Shown in pieces: positions 11,070 through 21,714 of a stretch of 64,000 nucleotides of DNA (positions within the stretch are counted from its first letter, which is position 1; the number at the start of each line of letters is the position of its first letter). Below the pieces are notes generated by a model. The model was not told where the DNA came from. It saw only the letters and a program-made list of their open reading frames with translations, and searched no databases. The DNA comes from Massospora cicadina (lineage: Eukaryota; Entomophthoromycota; Entomophthoromycetes; Entomophthorales; Entomophthoraceae). The position numbers and the translations under genes are program-made. The stretch covers positions 62,001-126,000 of the forward strand of contig JAKSZP010002714.1 in assembly GCA_022478985.1 (NCBI GenBank), given 5' to 3'.

Positions 11070-12481
11070 CGCACCTTAGGTGTGAGGGGGTGGGCACCCA
11101 GGCCCACTAGCCTCCTCTAGATCCCCATGGGCCTTCAAGGCAGCGCAGGTATTTTCAGCAATGCTATCAGTAGTTTTGTTAATTTTAGCAGATAGGTTTG
11201 CATTGGCTTTTGCCTTCACTTTTGTTTCCCCGACATTGGACAAATTTTTTGTGGTGCGGATGAGTTCAGTGCACCCACAATCAGGGCAAAAATTTTTTTA
11301 GGTAGGATGGGCCCCAAGTTGGTTTCAACTGGAGCTTGGTTGCAAAGATTGGGTGAGATCGAGTCCCCCATCAGATCCTCAGATTGGGTGGCTCAATTGG
11401 CATGGGCTTCCCAATCTGATTGGTTGATGGATTCCCAGGTTGCTTCTGCCACGAAGGTTTCAATGTCCTCCTGGCGTTGGGAGTGTGGGATAGCGGTGTT
11501 GACTTTGGCCACTTCCTTGGCCGCGGCCCTGCAGGCCTGCTTGGCCTTCTTCCACTCTTGCGGGGAAAAGGCTTTATCAGTAGGTAGCAGCCTTGTGCTT
11601 TCCACGGGAAAGCCTCTTTGGTGCTTGCGGTTGGTTTGTAGAGCGCCTCTCCGCTGGCCATGGCCGCTGAGGGATGCTCTTGGAATGTGATGCCCTCCTT
11701 GGTGGGGCATGCATGCGCCTTATGGCTGAATAAGTCACAGTGGGTGCGGATGGGGGCGCGCTGTCCACAGTTACCCAGAAAGGGTGGGTGGTATGCCCTT
11801 CAATACGAATAAAAGTGGAGTGTGGGATCTGGGTTAGGTCCTTCACGATCTCCTCAGTTGGGGTCAGAACTGCGATGGCTTTGCCAGTGCACAGGTGTGG
11901 CATCAGCATAAAGCGTTGCATCTCAAAAGATTGTATTTCGCCAAAAACGGTGAGACTCATCTTTCAGGTGTTGCTCCAAAATGTCACGGTTTACTGTAGT
12001 AGGCAAAAAGTCAAACGTGAGGAAAATTTGGTTGGATTTTGTCCATCTGGTCATTTGGTTTTGACGACCTGTTACCCTTTGGGGAGGTTGATCACTACGT
12101 GCACTGCAGCAGCCTCATCTGCTGCCTCCTTGTTTTTGAAACCTAGGTCCAGCCAACCACATGACATGAGTGAGGTGCAACGTACACCGCGGTCAGGAAA
12201 AAGTGTGCACATCCCCACAAAATTTTTCCCATAAAGCCGTTTGTTGGACGTCCAGAAACACGCGGACTCCATATTACACCAATGAAATTGGCTGTGAGTG
12301 TGGCGTGTTGATGTACTGGTTGCATCGTGCTTGCCAAGCGAGGATTTACAGGGAAATAGTGACCACCGGTTTTTTAAATTTTTTTTTATTTACCAGTTTC
12401 TCCGGGGCGAATTTGAACGTTTGAGGTCACGGGCCTACCACCTGCTCCTCTTACCTAACTTGCCCAACTGCTCCCTGGCAT
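11048..12481 (-). pseudogene. LINE B1 ORF1: RRM and CCHC nucleic-acid binding protein
   Basis: The start at 12481 is chosen because MPGSSWAS aligns with MSGSSWASK in LINE B3 and LGSSWASK in B2; here a stop follows within ten codons. Further blocks are a Gly-rich FIGVIW strand, AVYVAPHSCHVVGW, LGFKNKEAADEAAA (RRM-like), SFEMQRFMLMPHLCTGKAIA, RIEGHTTHPFWVTVDSAPP and a degraded zinc knuckle. A Lys/Ala-rich helical segment follows (KKAKQACRAAAKEVAKV). The frame ends at the TAG at 11048-11050, 22 nt into ORF2. In its family such a protein coats LINE RNA. Confidence 0.75.
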
Positions 12482-12541
12482 GGGCGCAGACTAATCTACT
12501 CTGTGAGATTATCAAACTAGATTCAGACTTGAATTGAATGG

Positions 12542-12561
12542 GTTGCAAAAGTGATTGCAAC
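12542..12561 (-). promoter_or_regulatory. 5' hairpin of LINE B1
   Basis: Twelve bases from the 5' end, the stem GTTGC/GCAAC closes a 10-nt loop AATCACTTTT. Family A has GTAAC/GTTAC around AATCACTTTA, so two base pairs co-vary while the loop is kept. Confidence 0.65.
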
Positions 12562-12637
12562 TAGAGAAAATAGTTTTTTTGTTTTTGGTTTTTGATCTAT
12601 TCATTCTTTTGTTCAGTACTTTTGTTTAAAAAGTATT

Positions 12638-12666
12638 GGTAATGTCCATCACCTGGTTGGCATACC
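12638..12666 (+). promoter_or_regulatory. 29-nt 3' hairpin of ORP-3
   Basis: It starts GGTAA and ends ATACC; four of the five stem pairs hold. It is separated from the rest of ORP-3 by LINE B1 and followed by the A-rich tail (12670-12683). Confidence 0.7.
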
Positions 12667-12683
12667 CCAAATAATTTTAAATT

Positions 12684-12787
12684 TTATACTAAAATTAGAG
12701 TAATTAGCTTGAGTTTTGGTAGGATAACCAGCCCAGTCTGTTGGTAGTCAAAGGATTTATTTTTAGGTCAACCACCAGAATCTGACA
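12684..12787 (-). repeat. Gy3 3' LTR remnant
   Basis: About 100 bp matching the end of the 5' LTR at 61788-61889 (shared blocks TTAGAGTAATTAGCTTGAG and CCACCAGAATCTGACA), roughly 80% identical by eye. The rest of this LTR (about 700 bp) is not found to its left, where ORP-3 begins, so it was probably deleted when or after ORP-3 inserted. Confidence 0.7.
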
Positions 12788-12797
12788 TTTCCCCCAC
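12788..12797 (-). other. Gy3 polypurine tract
   Basis: On the element strand this reads GTGGGGGAAA immediately before the LTR start TGTCAG, the expected primer site for plus-strand DNA synthesis. The 150 bp up to LINE A1 hold decayed integrase tail and non-coding sequence. Confidence 0.65.
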
Positions 12798-12975
12798 TTA
12801 ACTCAAACATAAGCACTAAGATTTTAATTAGCCTTCATTGAGCTTTATCCTTTGTTAACATCACCCCTAATTGCCAATGAATCTGAAATTGGATCCTCTC
12901 CGCATACTCAAGTGCAAACTAAAGAATTAATTAGGTTATATCTAAATATCTTTCTATTTTAATTTATTTAACTGA

Positions 12976-13004
12976 GGCAAGCTGACCAGGGGACAGGCAT
13001 TACC
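12976..13004 (-). promoter_or_regulatory. 29-nt 3' hairpin of LINE A1
   Basis: The stem is GGTAA/TTGCC with a T-G wobble at pair 3/27, which keeps the fold. It precedes a TCAGTTAAATAAA tail. Confidence 0.8.
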
Positions 13005-13079
13005 AAGTATGTGTGGAAAAGAAGGGGGAAACGAAAGTAGGTAAAATTGGGCACCCCACGGTACTCATTTTACCCCTGT

Positions 13080-16000
13080 TGCCAGCGGGACTGGCAGGTA
13101 TAAGGTTGGTGCGCTACTCCAAGGGGGTTTCCCCCGCTATGGAGCAGGTGTGAAGGAAGGGGTCTGTGTGGAGGAACCAGAGTGGGAACCACGATTCTAT
13201 GAGCGCCTGTCGCCTTGGCCTCATATATCCATAGAGCCAGGCTTGGAAGTGCTCCAATAAGTGGATGTGGACCCGTTGATAGCCCCATGGATGGTTGGGA
13301 CCGTGCCCTTGAACGCATCTAAGGCAATGGTGTGGATTGTACACATTGCAATGGGTATTATTAGGGAGCGGAGGGTAGATGGGATTGGTGATTCGATCTG
13401 GAGCGTGAGGAGGCTCTTTGATATAGGAAATTTCTGCTCGTTTTGGAGATTGAGCAGGCGCGCGACTTCCCGTCATATGACTTTGGTTGGGGAACGTTTT
13501 TCTAGCCGGTGGTATAGGGAGCCCTCCCCTCCACATACTACGCAGGTTGCGTGGAGGAAATTGGAGTGGTCCACCGTCCTATAGGTCCTTCTCAGACAGC
13601 GCCATGCGTTAACTCTTACCCTCGGCTTTAGGAGTGGGTGGTGCGTCATTCTCCAAACTGCCTTCTGTGTGGTTAAGTCGTAGGGAATGTCCAACGCATC
13701 TAGGTATTCAATTCTAGAAATGGTTGGGGTCGTAGCAAGCATGTCTCTCTGGGGGTGGTTTTCTGGGTTTCTTAATTTGAAGTGGGAGCTGGGTCGTCCC
13801 CTTCCTTGCACAGTGCCAGTGTTCTCTACGGTCCATCCCAAGTGGCGGATGACTCAGAGGATGCATTTGAAGCGAGGGGGGTTCCATGTGGGCCCATTGT
13901 GGTAGGGCTTTTAGCAAGGTATGATAGTATTCTGGGTGGGCTATGTGGGTTGGTTATTTTGTGCGCCTGCGCGAAGTTAGTCCTTGCTTACCTGGACCAG
14001 TGTTGCTGCGGGAGGTCTGGGGCAAGGACTTCCTTAATCAAGGTGCCCAGGATGCAGTTGGCGTGGTTTTCAAAATCTATTAGTCCCATGCCTCCGCTGG
14101 AGCATGGGCCAAAGAGTGTTTCCATCCTTATGGGTGGATGGGACCCAGGCCACAGCCAGCCCTGAATGAGCGCACGGATTGAAGTTATGAAGGTGGGTGA
14201 GAAGGCAATCGCGTGGGCAGAGTACCATAGTATTGGGAGGATGAGTGAGTTAGCAACTGTTACTTGCCCCGTTAGTCCTGGGGATCTTCCCTTGAGGGAG
14301 GCAACGCAGTTGGATACCCGCTGTAATAGATTGTTATCAATTGTCTCATTAGCATATCCCCCTGTTTCCAGCCATATCCCAAGGTGGCGGACAGGAATGG
14401 TGGTGGGAGATGGTGCAAAGGGTAAGATGAGTGGGTTTTTCCTTCATATGGGGGTGTGAGGTTCAGGTGTTATAGCCCAGTTGTTAGTGTACTTGCCTAA
14501 GAGAATTATTTCTGTTTTCCTTTTGTTGAGCGATGAGTTGCTCACCATGGAGTATTCCTCTAGGGTGCGTTCCAGCAGTCGTGCATAATTGTTGTTAGAT
14601 ATACCTGCCACGCAGTCATCCGCAAAGGCCAGTATCTTGACTGTTGGCTGGCCTTGTGCTGTTATGCCCATGAGGCATGAGTCAGTTATGCGGTAGAGTG
14701 GATTGAAGCCGAAATTATACAGCAGTGGGCTGAGGGGGTCCCCTTGTTTGAGCCCTCTGTGTGGTGTGATCCTGTTAGTAAGGAAGCCAGGGCCGCATAC
14801 AGCCATGGTTGCAGATTCTGTGAGGAGCATCACCCAAACTATGAATCTGGCTGGGAGTTTGAAAGCGTGTAGGCATTCCTTTAGGAATGGCCAACTAACG
14901 CGGTCATATGCCTTTTCCTGGTCTAAGAAGATCAGGTCTCCAGTTGCTTTAGACTGACATAAGTTTGCAACAGGGTGTATGTTGTTCCAGAAAGAGCACC
15001 CTGGTATAAACCCAAACTGGGTTGGGTGACAGGAAGTTAGAGGCTATTGCGCCTAATCTGGCTGCTAAAATTTTTGTTAGAATTTTTGTATCAGTATTGG
15101 AGAGTGCAATTGGACGCCAGTTGGCCAGGTCCAATTTGTCACCCTTCTTATATAAAGTTATGACATATGATTCATGGCCACCAGATAGGAGGCGTGTTTC
15201 CAGAAAGCACTGGTTCATAGATGCCAGGAGGAGGGGGCAATTTGCTTGAAATTTTTTTTGTAAAATTTGTAGGGTATCACATCAGGCCCTGGGAAATTCC
15301 TACGTGGTGCACCGCGGATTGTATCCCAATGCTCCTCCATGTTATTAGATTTAGTATATTATAGTCTGGTGGTGTGCTTTTTATTCTGGCAGTATTTATA
15401 AATTCTGTGATTTTTTATGTGTCAGTCAGCATATCACGGTATAATTCAGTATAATAACGATGTACTTCCGCCTTGACCTCCTCAGGGTTAGTTGCCACGG
15501 TGCCACCAGCCTTATGGACCTGTGTGCATATGGGCTGGTTGACGCGGGAGTGGAATTGGTGGAAGAAATATGTCAAACATGTTTCGCCTTCCTTTATGAA
15601 CTTACCTTTGTTCATTACTTTGATTCTGTGTTGGTGTTCAAAGATGAAAGTGTTTAGGTGGGCGGATATTTCTGCCCATTTGCGTCCCCAGTTGGGACTA
15701 TAACTAGATCTCGGGAGTGTTTAGCTTAATGTGGTCCAGTTCCTCCAAGGTATGCCTGATTGTGGCTGTGTTGGCGGTGTAATTGCATAATGCGAGATGT
15801 CAAGTTTTGTTGATTAGTTCCGTTTTGATTTTTGCCCAGGTTCTGATGGGATCCAAAGTGAATGGGGCTGTGAATTCTGGGTTTTTGGCCTCATGTTCAA
15901 CCCAGTCAGATATTTTGGGCAATTTTATGTTTTATGGGTGTAGCTTCCTCCAGGGCGACACCTGTGCGTGGGTTCAGGTTGGTGAGAGCTGCACTGAAAC

Positions 16001-16688
16001 GAGTCAGTGGTCGGAAATATTGATTTTTTTGTTGAAATTTTGGATATGCTTGAGCGGTGGGATTGCGGGATGAGGATGTGGTCAATGCGACTCATCAATA
16101 TGAGCGCTCCCTCATGTATGTTGAGCCACGTCATGTGGGGAAGGATTGGTGATCTGGGGGGAGGGCATCCTGTAGACCAAAAGATGCCTTCATTTTGTGG
16201 AATTCAATGTGTCCCAGTGGGTATTTCCTGGGATTAGGCCATCAGTCCATGTTGGGGTTATCCCAGCAGTTAAAGTCGCCCAACAGGATGGTATCTGGTG
16301 GGAGGGTGAGTGTTGGAATGGTTTTGAGAAATTGTTTCATCTCAGATGCGGTGCATGGTGCATAGATGCATGCTATCGAGATTGTTTCCTCTTGGCATTT
16401 GATTGTTACTACCAGGACGCAGCTGTGTAGGTATGACGAGGAGTTTGTAATTTTTAATTTTTTGTTATTTTGGATGATCACCCCACAGTGAGTTATCCAC
16501 ACCAATTGTGATGGTGAGACCCTGGATGACCAGGATCCTTCTTCCCCCTGTAGACAGTGGGTTTCTTGGATGGCCAAGATGTCTACAAGGGGTTTTTTCA
16601 GGAAGTCCAGCTTTTTGGCTTGGGATGTTTGAGCCCTGGCTCCTGCGATGTTTAGCGTCCCTATTGACACTGAGGTGCCAGCGGCGCC
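13080..16688 (-). pseudogene. LINE A1 ORF2: endonuclease-reverse transcriptase
   Basis: It follows ORF1 in the same frame after one UGA. The endonuclease shows SIGTLNIAGARAQTSQAKKL, the catalytic Glu in ILAIQETHC, and LLGDFNCWDNPN with Asp and Asn (16240-16670), then IDHILIPQSH. RT at 14444-15218 has YVITLYKKGDKLDLANWRPI, LKQGDPLSPLLYNFGFNPL and the intact active site AFADDCVAG. The C-terminus has CVVCGGEGSLYHRLEK, where the last Cys of CX2CX7HX4C is lost (EKRS). Several stops and frameshifts separate these blocks. The family nicks DNA and primes reverse transcription at the nick. Confidence 0.88.
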
Positions 16689-16691
16689 TCA
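16671..16691 (-). promoter_or_regulatory. LINE A1 ORF1/ORF2 UGA and hairpin
   Basis: ORF1 ends PPNCS-UGA and ORF2 continues in the same frame (GAAGTSVSIG). The UGA forms the base of a 9-bp inverted repeat with a 3-nt loop, with eight of nine pairs intact here. The same stop is found in LINEs A2 and A3. Confidence 0.65.
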
Positions 16692-18111
16692 GGAGCAGTT
16701 GGGAGGGCCCTCTGGCCCTAACCCACCACAGCTCATTTTGGCCATGCTCCACGTCTGTACTCCAACTCTCTCAGTGACAATGTCAGTTCCCTTGTTCTGA
16801 CCCAATTTTTTGTGGGAATTGTGGTTTTTGGAATTTGCATTATCTTTTCCCGCATGTGTCTCATGATGGTTCAATGCGGGGTGCTGATTGGATTCTGTAA
16901 TTTTGGGGTTCAAATTTGGAGAATTGTGCACCGCATTTTCGCCCATATTGCAGCTGAATTGTTCCTCAAAGTGTGCATGATTGATGTCACTTGGTGACTC
17001 AGTCGAGTTGCTGTGAAAATTTTCAACCTGGGCATATTGTTCTGATTGGTTGGCTTGGTGTATATCCGCTATGTCCTCTTGAATTTGTCTGGGGTTGATG
17101 GATGATTCCGCGTGCGCTGCCGCCTCAGCCGCTGCCTGCTTGTGGGCTTTTTGTGCCACTTTGCATTGTTTATGTGTAACTGGGTCCACGATGGAGTAAA
17201 GTCCATCTTCACCCCAGCGGAATGGGTGGTGGACTGTCAGTCATTCTGGCGAAGTTTTCATTACTTTCATCCATGGCTTCCTCATAGTAGTCTGCTTCCA
17301 TTAAGCTCTCCTTCATGGGGCATGCGTGTTCCTTGTGTCCCAATGAACCGCAGTGGTTGCATATAGGTGGTGCAAGTTCTGGTGTAATTCAGAATGTGGA
17401 TGACTGTCCCCCATCCGTGAAGTGAAACTCTGCTGTGTGGGGGATTCTTGATAGGTCAACTTCCACTTTGGGGAGCGGGTTGATCATGGCAATAGCTTTG
17501 CCTGTGCACAGGGTTGGCATCAGGCAAAATCGTTGTAGTTTGATTTGCACAATTTCTCCATAGGCTACGAGCCCTTTGCAAAGCTCCTTCTCAATTACCT
17601 TACGGGGAAGGTTGGTAGGGAGTGATTCAAAAAAGATGAACAAAGTTTTTGCTTTGTTCCATCTGGTGCGCGCGGTGCACACTATTCTTTTGCCCTCAGG
17701 AAGGGTAATTTTGACGCAGACTTTTGCTGCAGCATCTGCTTCATCAGCTGTTTTGAAACTAATATTGATCCAGCCTCGGCCCATGTTGTTGGTGGCAACA
17801 TATACCGCGTGGGGGAAAAGGGAGGGCTGTGCCTCGCATGTTTTCTCCCACAGGGTCGGTGACTCATCCCCAAGGAAGAGTCAAAGCCCATGTTCCACCT
17901 TTGAAAGGGGTTGGTTACTTTGGATGTACATGTATTGATCTTGTTTTGTAGCAAATACCATAAACCAGGATGGTGTCTGAGTTTGTGGTTTCTTGGCGGC
18001 TTGGGTTCCTGATCCCCCTCCAGGGCGTTTCTTGCCCTTGGGTGCACCGTTTTGCGCACCTCTTGATGCAACGCTCACCCAGGTTGTATTAGATTTATTA
18101 AAATCGCCCAT
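16689..18111 (-). pseudogene. LINE A1 ORF1: RRM and CCHC protein
   Basis: The start is MGDFNKSNTTW at 18111, shared with A2. A basic stretch (KGKKRPGGGSGTQAAKKP) leads to the first RRM-like strand, then MGRGWINISFKTADEADAAA (RNP-like), TARTRWNKAKTLFIFFESLP and KLQRFCLMPTLCTGKAIA. A zinc knuckle CNHCGSLGHKEHAC (CX2CX4HX4C) lies near 17330-17370. An Ala-rich helix (QKAHKQAAAEAAAHAESS) and an Asn/His-rich tail end at PPNCS. Frame changes occur near 17880, 17390 and 17190. This is the nucleic-acid chaperone type of LINE ORF1. Confidence 0.85.
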
Positions 18112-18156
18112 CTCTCCTGTGTGATTATCAAAAATTGCTGTTCAAATTTAATTGTA

Positions 18157-18176
18157 GTAACTAAAGTGATTGTTAT
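18157..18176 (-). promoter_or_regulatory. 5' hairpin of LINE A1
   Basis: On the minus strand, ATAAC/GTTAC encloses the loop AATCACTTTA, 17 nt from the element's 5' end; the outermost pair is lost in this copy. Confidence 0.6.
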
Positions 18177-18208
18177 GGGAAAGAAATGCTCCTATATCTT
18201 TCTATTTT

Positions 18209-19100
18209 TTTTATTATATTAAATTTATTTATTTATTTATTATTTTTTTAATGCAATGATTTTTATATTTTTCTTAATCAGCTATCTTATTAAACCTTCT
18301 TAGGAATTTTGCATAAACTCAGTTGTATATATGGCTGGTCCTAATATCCTTAATTGTGTATATGAACTGATATGTCTTCTTAATTATTTTGAATGGCCCT
18401 ACCCAGATGCAAACTAACTTTTGCAATTGGCCCAATCTGTGGGTGCTGCAAATAGAACTTCATTATTAACTTCAAATTCAACCAATTTGTAGCAATTTTT
18501 CAAGTCCTTTTGATATCAGGCCTTTTTCATGGCAAAACTGTTGTCAAAGGCTAGAGCTTGCAGTTAGATTAAAATATCCACAAGTTTCTTGACATATTGA
18601 GGATATGTGTTTTAACCAGGATCTTCTAGGACTGAATATAATAGCATTGGTAGGGCCAGATGTCTTCCATATAATATCTGAAAATTTTACATCCTGGTTG
18701 TTGAATGATAGGAGATATTGTAGGAAAATACTGCTAAACCCAAGTACTTACTCCATTTAAATGGTTTGGCCAAACTTAATTTTCTGATAATGTTAACCAA
18801 TGTCTCGTTTGCGCGCTCAACTTTACCATTAGTTTTAGGATGATAGGGAGCAGAAAGCACACCTTGTACTCCCATTAATTGGTTGAGCTCAGAAAGGACA
18901 TTGGCAGTAAAATTTGTATCATTATTGGTAAGAATAACCTGGGGACATCCATACTTTTAGAGAATGTTTTCAGGATGAACTTGGCTGTAGTTGCCGCTCC
19001 TGCTTCCCAAATAGCCTAGGCCTTGACCCATTTGGTAAAGTGGTCGATAGCTACAATAATGTACTTGGCCTTCATATTACTTGTTGGAAGTGGGCTGGCA
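18209..19100 (-). pseudogene. Gy3 integrase
   Basis: The clearest frame (18687-18875) has SAPYHPKTNGKVERANETLV, with the catalytic Glu, followed by the conserved NISYHSTTRMSPF segment. Upstream in other frames are degraded pieces of the core and zinc region (19000-19200). The C-terminal part toward 18209 is AT-rich and broken, and is cut by LINE A1. The function would be strand transfer of element cDNA. Confidence 0.75.
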
Positions 19101-20830
19101 ACATCATTAGATACAGTATGTCAGGAAAACTTGGGCCAAACAAGCTGAAAATATGTGCTTTTTCAAGATGGTTTCTTGCCTTGAAACTCCGCACAGCATT
19201 CTAACGTTTCTTGACTGTCAAAATGCATTAATTCCCAATAGTAAAATTTTGCTTCAGATTCTCTTCTGTTTTTTTTAATCCACCATGCCCTATGGCCTTA
19301 TGGGAAGCCAAAATGATGTCTGTTTGGGCTGCTGGTCTTGGAAAAATATACTTCTTGCCCTAAATGATTTTTTAATTTGTCCATTTTTGATAGTTGTATC
19401 TTTCATAGATCTGATATAAGTTTTTGGATGGGTTTGGGCTCATCTTTGTAATCTCCACTGATCATTTTCTTAAACAATTTATTGGAAGCCAGAATAAGTG
19501 TTGCAATGGAGGGTAGTTGGTAAAGGCAATTGGTATTTTGATGTTTAACCTCAGCTCAATGCTCAATTGTGTAGCCATAAGCTTGAAGCTTTAATGTGCA
19601 GTGGGATAATCGGCCCTCAGGCTCACTTAAGTTTTTAACCATCTAAGGGAATCATGATCAGTAACAAATTTGAAAAGAGTGCCATGCATGCAGACCCAAA
19701 ATTTCTTTCAAGAATATATGATGGCTAAGCATTATCATGTAGTCACTGTGTATTTTTTCTCATGAGCATTTAAGGTCCAACTAGCAAAGGCAACTGGATG
19801 TTCTTCACCGTCTTCCCCAATTTGAGATAATATGGCCCTCACTGCTGTTAGAAATACATCAGTTTGCAAATAATTTACAACCAAAGTAAATATATCCAAG
19901 AACAGTTGCAACCAATAGTGCAAAACAGAGTTGATTAAATGCATTTTGACAAGTTGGAGTCCAGCTAAATGGGACTTTATCCTTAAGTAGATAGAAATTT
20001 GGCACTCTAAGTTGTGCAAAGTTGGTAATAAATTTGCAATAGTACCCAATGATGCCTAGGAATACTTGAATATTGTGCTTGGATTCAGGCTTTTATATCT
20101 TGGAGATGCCATCTAACTTAGAGAGTTGGGGCTAAAGACCCACTTTGTCAATTACAAATCTGAGATATTCCAGCTGGTCTTTAAAGAACTATCACTCTTT
20201 GGGTCTGATTTTTTAAGTATGCAGTTGCTAGCCTTCTTAAAACCTCCTCTAAGTGGTCCAGATGTTCATCCAAAGTGCGGCTGAAAACATTGATATTATC
20301 AAGGCACACTATTACATATGATAACTTTAAATCTCCTAGGATTGTGTCCATTCCCTCTGGAAGTTAGCTGGGGCATTGTAGAGCCCTTAAGGCATTCTCG
20401 TCAGCTGGAATAGGCCCTCTTAGACTATAATTGTACAAATCTCACACTCCTACTTGGGAAGATCTATTTGCCAATATCTGGTGATAAGGTCCATTTCTGA
20501 GAAGAACTTCGCTCCCCCTAGCCTGTCCAAGGCATCATCAATTTATGGCAGTGGGTATGAGTCTTTCTTTGTGATGTTATTTAACTTTCTGTAATTAATG
20601 GCTACTAGGTTGCTTCCATCCTTTTTCTTCACTATTATTCTTGGTGCCGCCCATGGACTTTGAGAAGGCACTAACGTTCCACAATCGAGGATTATTTTAA
20701 AATCCTTGGATACAGCTTCTTCTGAGATTTCAAGCATCTGATTGGGCGTAATCAAATTGGTTTATGATCTCCAGTAGAAACTTTGTGTATAACACCCTTA
20801 GCACACATTTCAAGTAGAAATCATCTTGTG
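19101..20830 (-). pseudogene. Gy3 RNase H and reverse transcriptase
   Basis: RT begins near 20755 (LVPSQSPWAAPRIIVKKKDG, NYRKLNNITKKDSYPLP). Its active site (about 20300) reads VIVCLDNINVFS, so the YLDD box has become CLDN and catalysis is lost. MDTILGDL and LDEHLDHLEEVLRRL flank it. RNase H has FLTAVRAILSQIGEDGEEHPVAFASWTLN (two pieces, 19735-20049), where the usual TDAS is altered, and HEKKYTVTT for the Glu helix, also altered. Frames shift repeatedly. Confidence 0.8.
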
Positions 20831-21159
20831 CAAGTATTTCCTGATACCTAGAAAATAGCTCCTGATCTTGGCTTTTTTCAGAGTTGGTCAGGTCTCTTAA
20901 ATCGGCCATAGGGACAACATTATTGATGCTAAGTTAGTCCTTATTGGGAAGCTTTAATTTGACAAAAGTTCCAAACTCTTGGAATGAGTGAATTTCCATG
21001 GTAGGGAACAGATGCAGAAAAGTGATTGTTTAATGTCACTTGATGGAGATGGGCTGATTTTGCAGGTTTGCACACAAGATGTGTATTTCTCCATGCCAGA
21101 TATGATAATACCAGGGGCGATGTTTGGCTCAAATTGAGATTTAGACCATGGTTGATATA
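20831..21159 (-). pseudogene. Gy3 protease-RT linker region
   Basis: Two overlapping minus-strand frames near 20941-21169 cover the stretch between protease and RT. No domain is recognisable. The reading frame is cut at 21159 by the mariner-derived fold-back element and resumes at 21715. Confidence 0.4.
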
Positions 21160-21714
21160 CACAGTGCATTCAAAAAGTTCTGGGACTAACGTTTTAAAGA
21201 CACAACTTTACAAATAAATAGACTTTCTTTTATCATAATTTAACATACAACCTTTCCCTCTCTATACATACTTATGTTGCTAAAACAATTGTTAAAAGGT
21301 ATGCACAGAGTTCCTATTTTGTATAACCATGTTTAAACCAGCTGTCACAATATTCTGAATTGTCTCTACTTTATCAAAAGGATGAACTTTCAGTGCCACC
21401 TTCAGATTAGAGAACAGAAAGAATTCAGACAGTGCCAAATCTGGTGAATAGGGTGATTAATTATAATCTGAAGGTGGCACTGAAGGTTCATCCTTTTGAT
21501 AAAGTAGAGACAATTCAGAAGAATGTGACAGCTGGTTTAAACATGGTTATACAAAATAGGAACTATGTGCATACCTTTTAACAATTGTTTTAGCAATATA
21601 AATATGTATAGAGAGGGAAAGGTTGTACGTTTAAATTATAATAAAAGAAAGTTTATTTATTTGTAAGGTTGTGTATTTAAAACATTAGTCCCAGAACTTT
21701 TTGAATGCAAAGTG
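21160..21714. mobile_element. Mariner-derived fold-back element (555-bp palindrome)
   Basis: Two near-identical inverted arms of about 250 bp (21160-21409 and 21464-21714) flank a 54-bp spacer, with TA on both outer sides (21158-21159 and 21715-21716). The outer ends read CACAGTGCATTCAAAAAG and CACTTTGCATTCAAAAAG. Each arm, read from the centre outward, is the 3' end of a mariner-type transposon: transposase C-terminus, then the terminal repeat with CAAAAAGTTCTGGGACTAA. It looks like a head-to-head duplication of a mariner 3' half, inserted or rearranged within Gy3. A transcript across it would fold into a long double-stranded RNA. Confidence 0.88.
21170..21463 (-). pseudogene. Mariner transposase C-terminus (left arm and spacer)
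   Basis: Read on the minus strand from 21463, the spacer gives PYSPDLALSEFFLFSNLK, the diagnostic motif around the third catalytic acid of mariner/Tc1 transposases, followed by VALKVHPFDKVETIQ and NMVIQNRN. The third catalytic position is Glu (LSEF) where mariners have Asp (PCDF or PSDY). Stops follow before the terminal repeat. Only about 70 residues are recognisable; the two upstream catalytic Asp are absent. The right arm (21464-21714, plus strand) encodes the same C-terminus without the spacer motif. Confidence 0.8.

Larger units (their letters stand above)
7308..12573 (-). mobile_element. LINE B1, full length (about 5.27 kb)
   Basis: An L1-like LINE on the minus strand, inserted in a T-rich stretch of ORP-3 with a duplicated target (7287-7307 and 12574-12593, alternating T runs and GG, one G different). 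From the 5' end it has a pyrimidine-rich start, a hairpin with loop AATCACTTTT (12542-12561), ORF1 (RRM, CCHC), overlapping ORF2 (endonuclease, RT, C-terminal CX2CX7HX4C), the 29-nt 3' hairpin and an AATAAA-rich tail. It is not 5'-truncated. Both ORFs carry stops and frameshifts. Confidence 0.9.
5655..12683 (+). mobile_element. ORP-3: ORF1-only retroposon, split by LINE B1
   Basis: The plus-strand copy covers about 5655-7307, resuming at 12594-12683 after LINE B1. The 3' untranslated part joins cleanly across B1: the CATGGTGGG...ATATTC block before it and the 29-nt hairpin plus A-rich tail after it correspond to collinear sequence in ORP-1. Without B1 the element is about 1.75 kb, close to ORP-1 and ORP-2. 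The 5' limit is inferred from the end of LTR similarity and from a TTTCAATAAA stretch shared with the ORP-1 leader. No convincing target duplication was found; TACTAAAA occurs near both ends and may be a remnant. Confidence 0.6.
12961..18193 (-). mobile_element. LINE A1, full length (5.23 kb)
   Basis: Minus-strand L1-like LINE inserted in the Gy3 integrase region, with a perfect 15-bp target duplication ATATCTTTCTATTTT (12946-12960 and 18194-18208). From the 5' end: pyrimidine-rich start, 5' hairpin (18157-18176), ORF1, in-frame UGA with hairpin (16671-16691), ORF2, 3' hairpin, A-rich tail. Family A and B copies are alike in layout and related at protein level but differ clearly in sequence. 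Full length but inactivated. Confidence 0.92.

Noticed and set aside
12800..12960. A short host exon between Gy3 PPT and LINE A1
   Set aside because: No open frame of note; the position fits the decayed integrase tail of Gy3.
18210..18260. AT-rich stretch as a replication origin or terminator
   Set aside because: It is simple low-complexity sequence in the decayed Gy3 integrase tail with no supporting motif.
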